A stretch of 6,160 nucleotides of DNA, taken from NCBI GenBank assembly GCA_024699595.1, contig JAILPG010000238.1, positions 1-6,160 on the forward strand, in the 5' to 3' direction. The DNA comes from Lachnospiraceae bacterium. Its GTDB lineage: Bacteria; Bacillota_A; Clostridia; Lachnospirales; Lachnospiraceae. Position numbers and translations under genes: made by a program. Every line of letters starts with the position of its first letter. Positions within the stretch are counted from its first letter, which is position 1. Shown piece after piece: positions 5,870 through 6,160 of this stretch. The notes below the pieces were generated by a model. The model saw only the letters and a list, made by a program, of their open reading frames with translations, was not told the origin of the DNA and did not search any database.

Positions 5870-5963
5870 GGATCGAATGCCTTAAAGCCATATTTACTGC
5901 ATGACACGGAACGTATCAGGGATGTGACGATCCGTTTCTTTCTTTAACTGTGGTTCTCTGTTA

Positions 5964-5998
5964 CTTTCGGATTGCCGGCAGGCAATATCAAACGAAAG
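5964..5998 (+). promoter_or_regulatory. Two-part inverted repeat overlapping the PAP2 ribosome binding site
   Basis: The inner stem ATTGCC (5971-5976) / GGCAAT (5981-5986) has a 4-base loop, GGCA. An outer pair CTTTCG (5964-5969) / CGAAAG (5993-5998) encloses it, with an unequal internal loop (1 versus 6 bases). The 3' outer arm covers most of AAAGGA (5995-6000), the ribosome binding site for the ATG at 6011. If it forms in RNA, the structure would mask translation initiation; alternatively the dyad could be a protein-binding site. Function is inferred from position only. Confidence 0.35.
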
Positions 5999-6010
5999 GA
6001 TGAGAAGAAC

Positions 6011-6160
6011 ATGAAGGAAGAAAGAAATCTGCTGACAGGGATCTGGCTGATCGCCTCCTTTGCCGTGTGGACCGTTTTGATCCGATGTGTCGATGTGCAG
6101 GCTGAAGGGCAGAATGGAACAAAGATCGGATTTGCGGGATTTAATGGATGGTTCCATCAG
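6011..6160 (+). CDS. PAP2-family phosphatase, N-terminal part (3' end outside window)
   Basis: ATG 6011 is preceded by AAAGGA (5995-6000) and opens a frame of exactly 50 codons to the right edge without a stop. The sequence MKEERNLLTGIWLIASFAVWT, a first membrane helix (about 7-24), then LIRCVDVQAEGQNGTKIGFAGFNGWFHQ, resembles the start of PAP2-type (phosphatidic acid phosphatase type 2 / undecaprenyl pyrophosphate phosphatase-like) membrane proteins of Firmicutes. The catalytic motifs (KxxxxxxRP, PSGH, SRxxxxxHxxxD) would lie beyond the window, so the call rests on N-terminal similarity alone. Such enzymes remove phosphate from lipid phosphates at the membrane. Confidence 0.6.
   Translation, partial: MKEERNLLTGIWLIASFAVWTVLIRCVDVQAEGQNGTKIGFAGFNGWFHQ

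Larger units (their letters stand above)
5704..6010. other. Gene-poor interval of 307 bp with coding debris and a hairpin
   Basis: Between the TfoX-domain gene and the PAP2 gene there is no intact gene of normal size. The left half contains the protein-like frame listed separately at 5714-5869. The right half (5870-6010) shows no coding signal on either strand that I would trust; it contains the inverted repeat listed at 5964-5998. No convincing -35/-10 promoter pair and no T-tailed terminator hairpin were seen, although a promoter for the PAP2 gene is expected somewhere here. Confidence 0.6.

Noticed and set aside
5798..5979. Long-range 9-base inverted repeat GCCGGCAAT / ATTGCCGGC
   Set aside because: The arms are 164 bases apart, one lies in the coding remnant, and there is no further pairing; probably chance.
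5894..6157. Reverse frame of 87 codons at the right edge
   Set aside because: It covers the PAP2 start on the opposite strand and has no ribosome binding site or domain; the + strand reading is much better supported.

Overview
The window is about 6.2 kb of bacterial chromosome in which every credible gene lies on the + strand. AGGAGG-type ribosome binding sites, heavy use of ATA (Ile) and AGA/AGG (Arg) codons, moderate GC content and the protein families present (PadR, DUF3267, TfoX_N, small lipoproteins with a DGPTS motif) suggest a Clostridia member, most likely a Lachnospiraceae-type gut or rumen anaerobe. This placement is an inference from style, not a database match. No tRNA, rRNA, CRISPR array, transposase, integrase or insertion-sequence end was seen.

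Layout. At the left edge (2-932) is the C-terminal part of a membrane-anchored 4Fe-4S protein, followed 4 bp later by a PadR-family repressor. From 1009 to 2451 come an 82-aa protein of unknown function, a 41-codon small ORF coupled by a GTGA overlap to a three-helix membrane protein, and a broken lipoprotein alpha/beta hydrolase that has lost its catalytic core. A roughly 100 bp spacer with a branched inverted repeat leads to a DUF3267 membrane metalloprotease-like gene (2554-3126) and a small HAD-family phosphatase (3159-3563).

Next is a tight cluster: an ArsC/Spx-like thioredoxin-fold protein (3605-3952), a DGPTS-motif lipoprotein overlapping it (3940-4743), and a class I SAM methyltransferase 6 bp further on (4750-5361). 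A TfoX N-terminal-domain protein follows (5392-5703). The last gene-poor stretch, 5704-6010, holds a coding remnant and a hairpin beside the ribosome binding site of a PAP2 phosphatase gene that runs off the right edge.

How it fits together. Only three groups look co-expressed from spacing: Fe-S protein plus PadR, small ORF plus membrane protein plus hydrolase remnant, and ArsC-like plus lipoprotein plus methyltransferase. The genes do not form a recognisable pathway. The region reads as a housekeeping or accessory stretch of small single-domain genes with several decayed pieces between them. I did not find a convincing undescribed defence or biosynthetic system. The most unusual items are the lipoprotein carrying a segment resembling a conserved Na+-pump decarboxylase motif, the shared post-lipobox sequence in two lipoproteins, and three tiny reading frames that each appear one base away from being intact.
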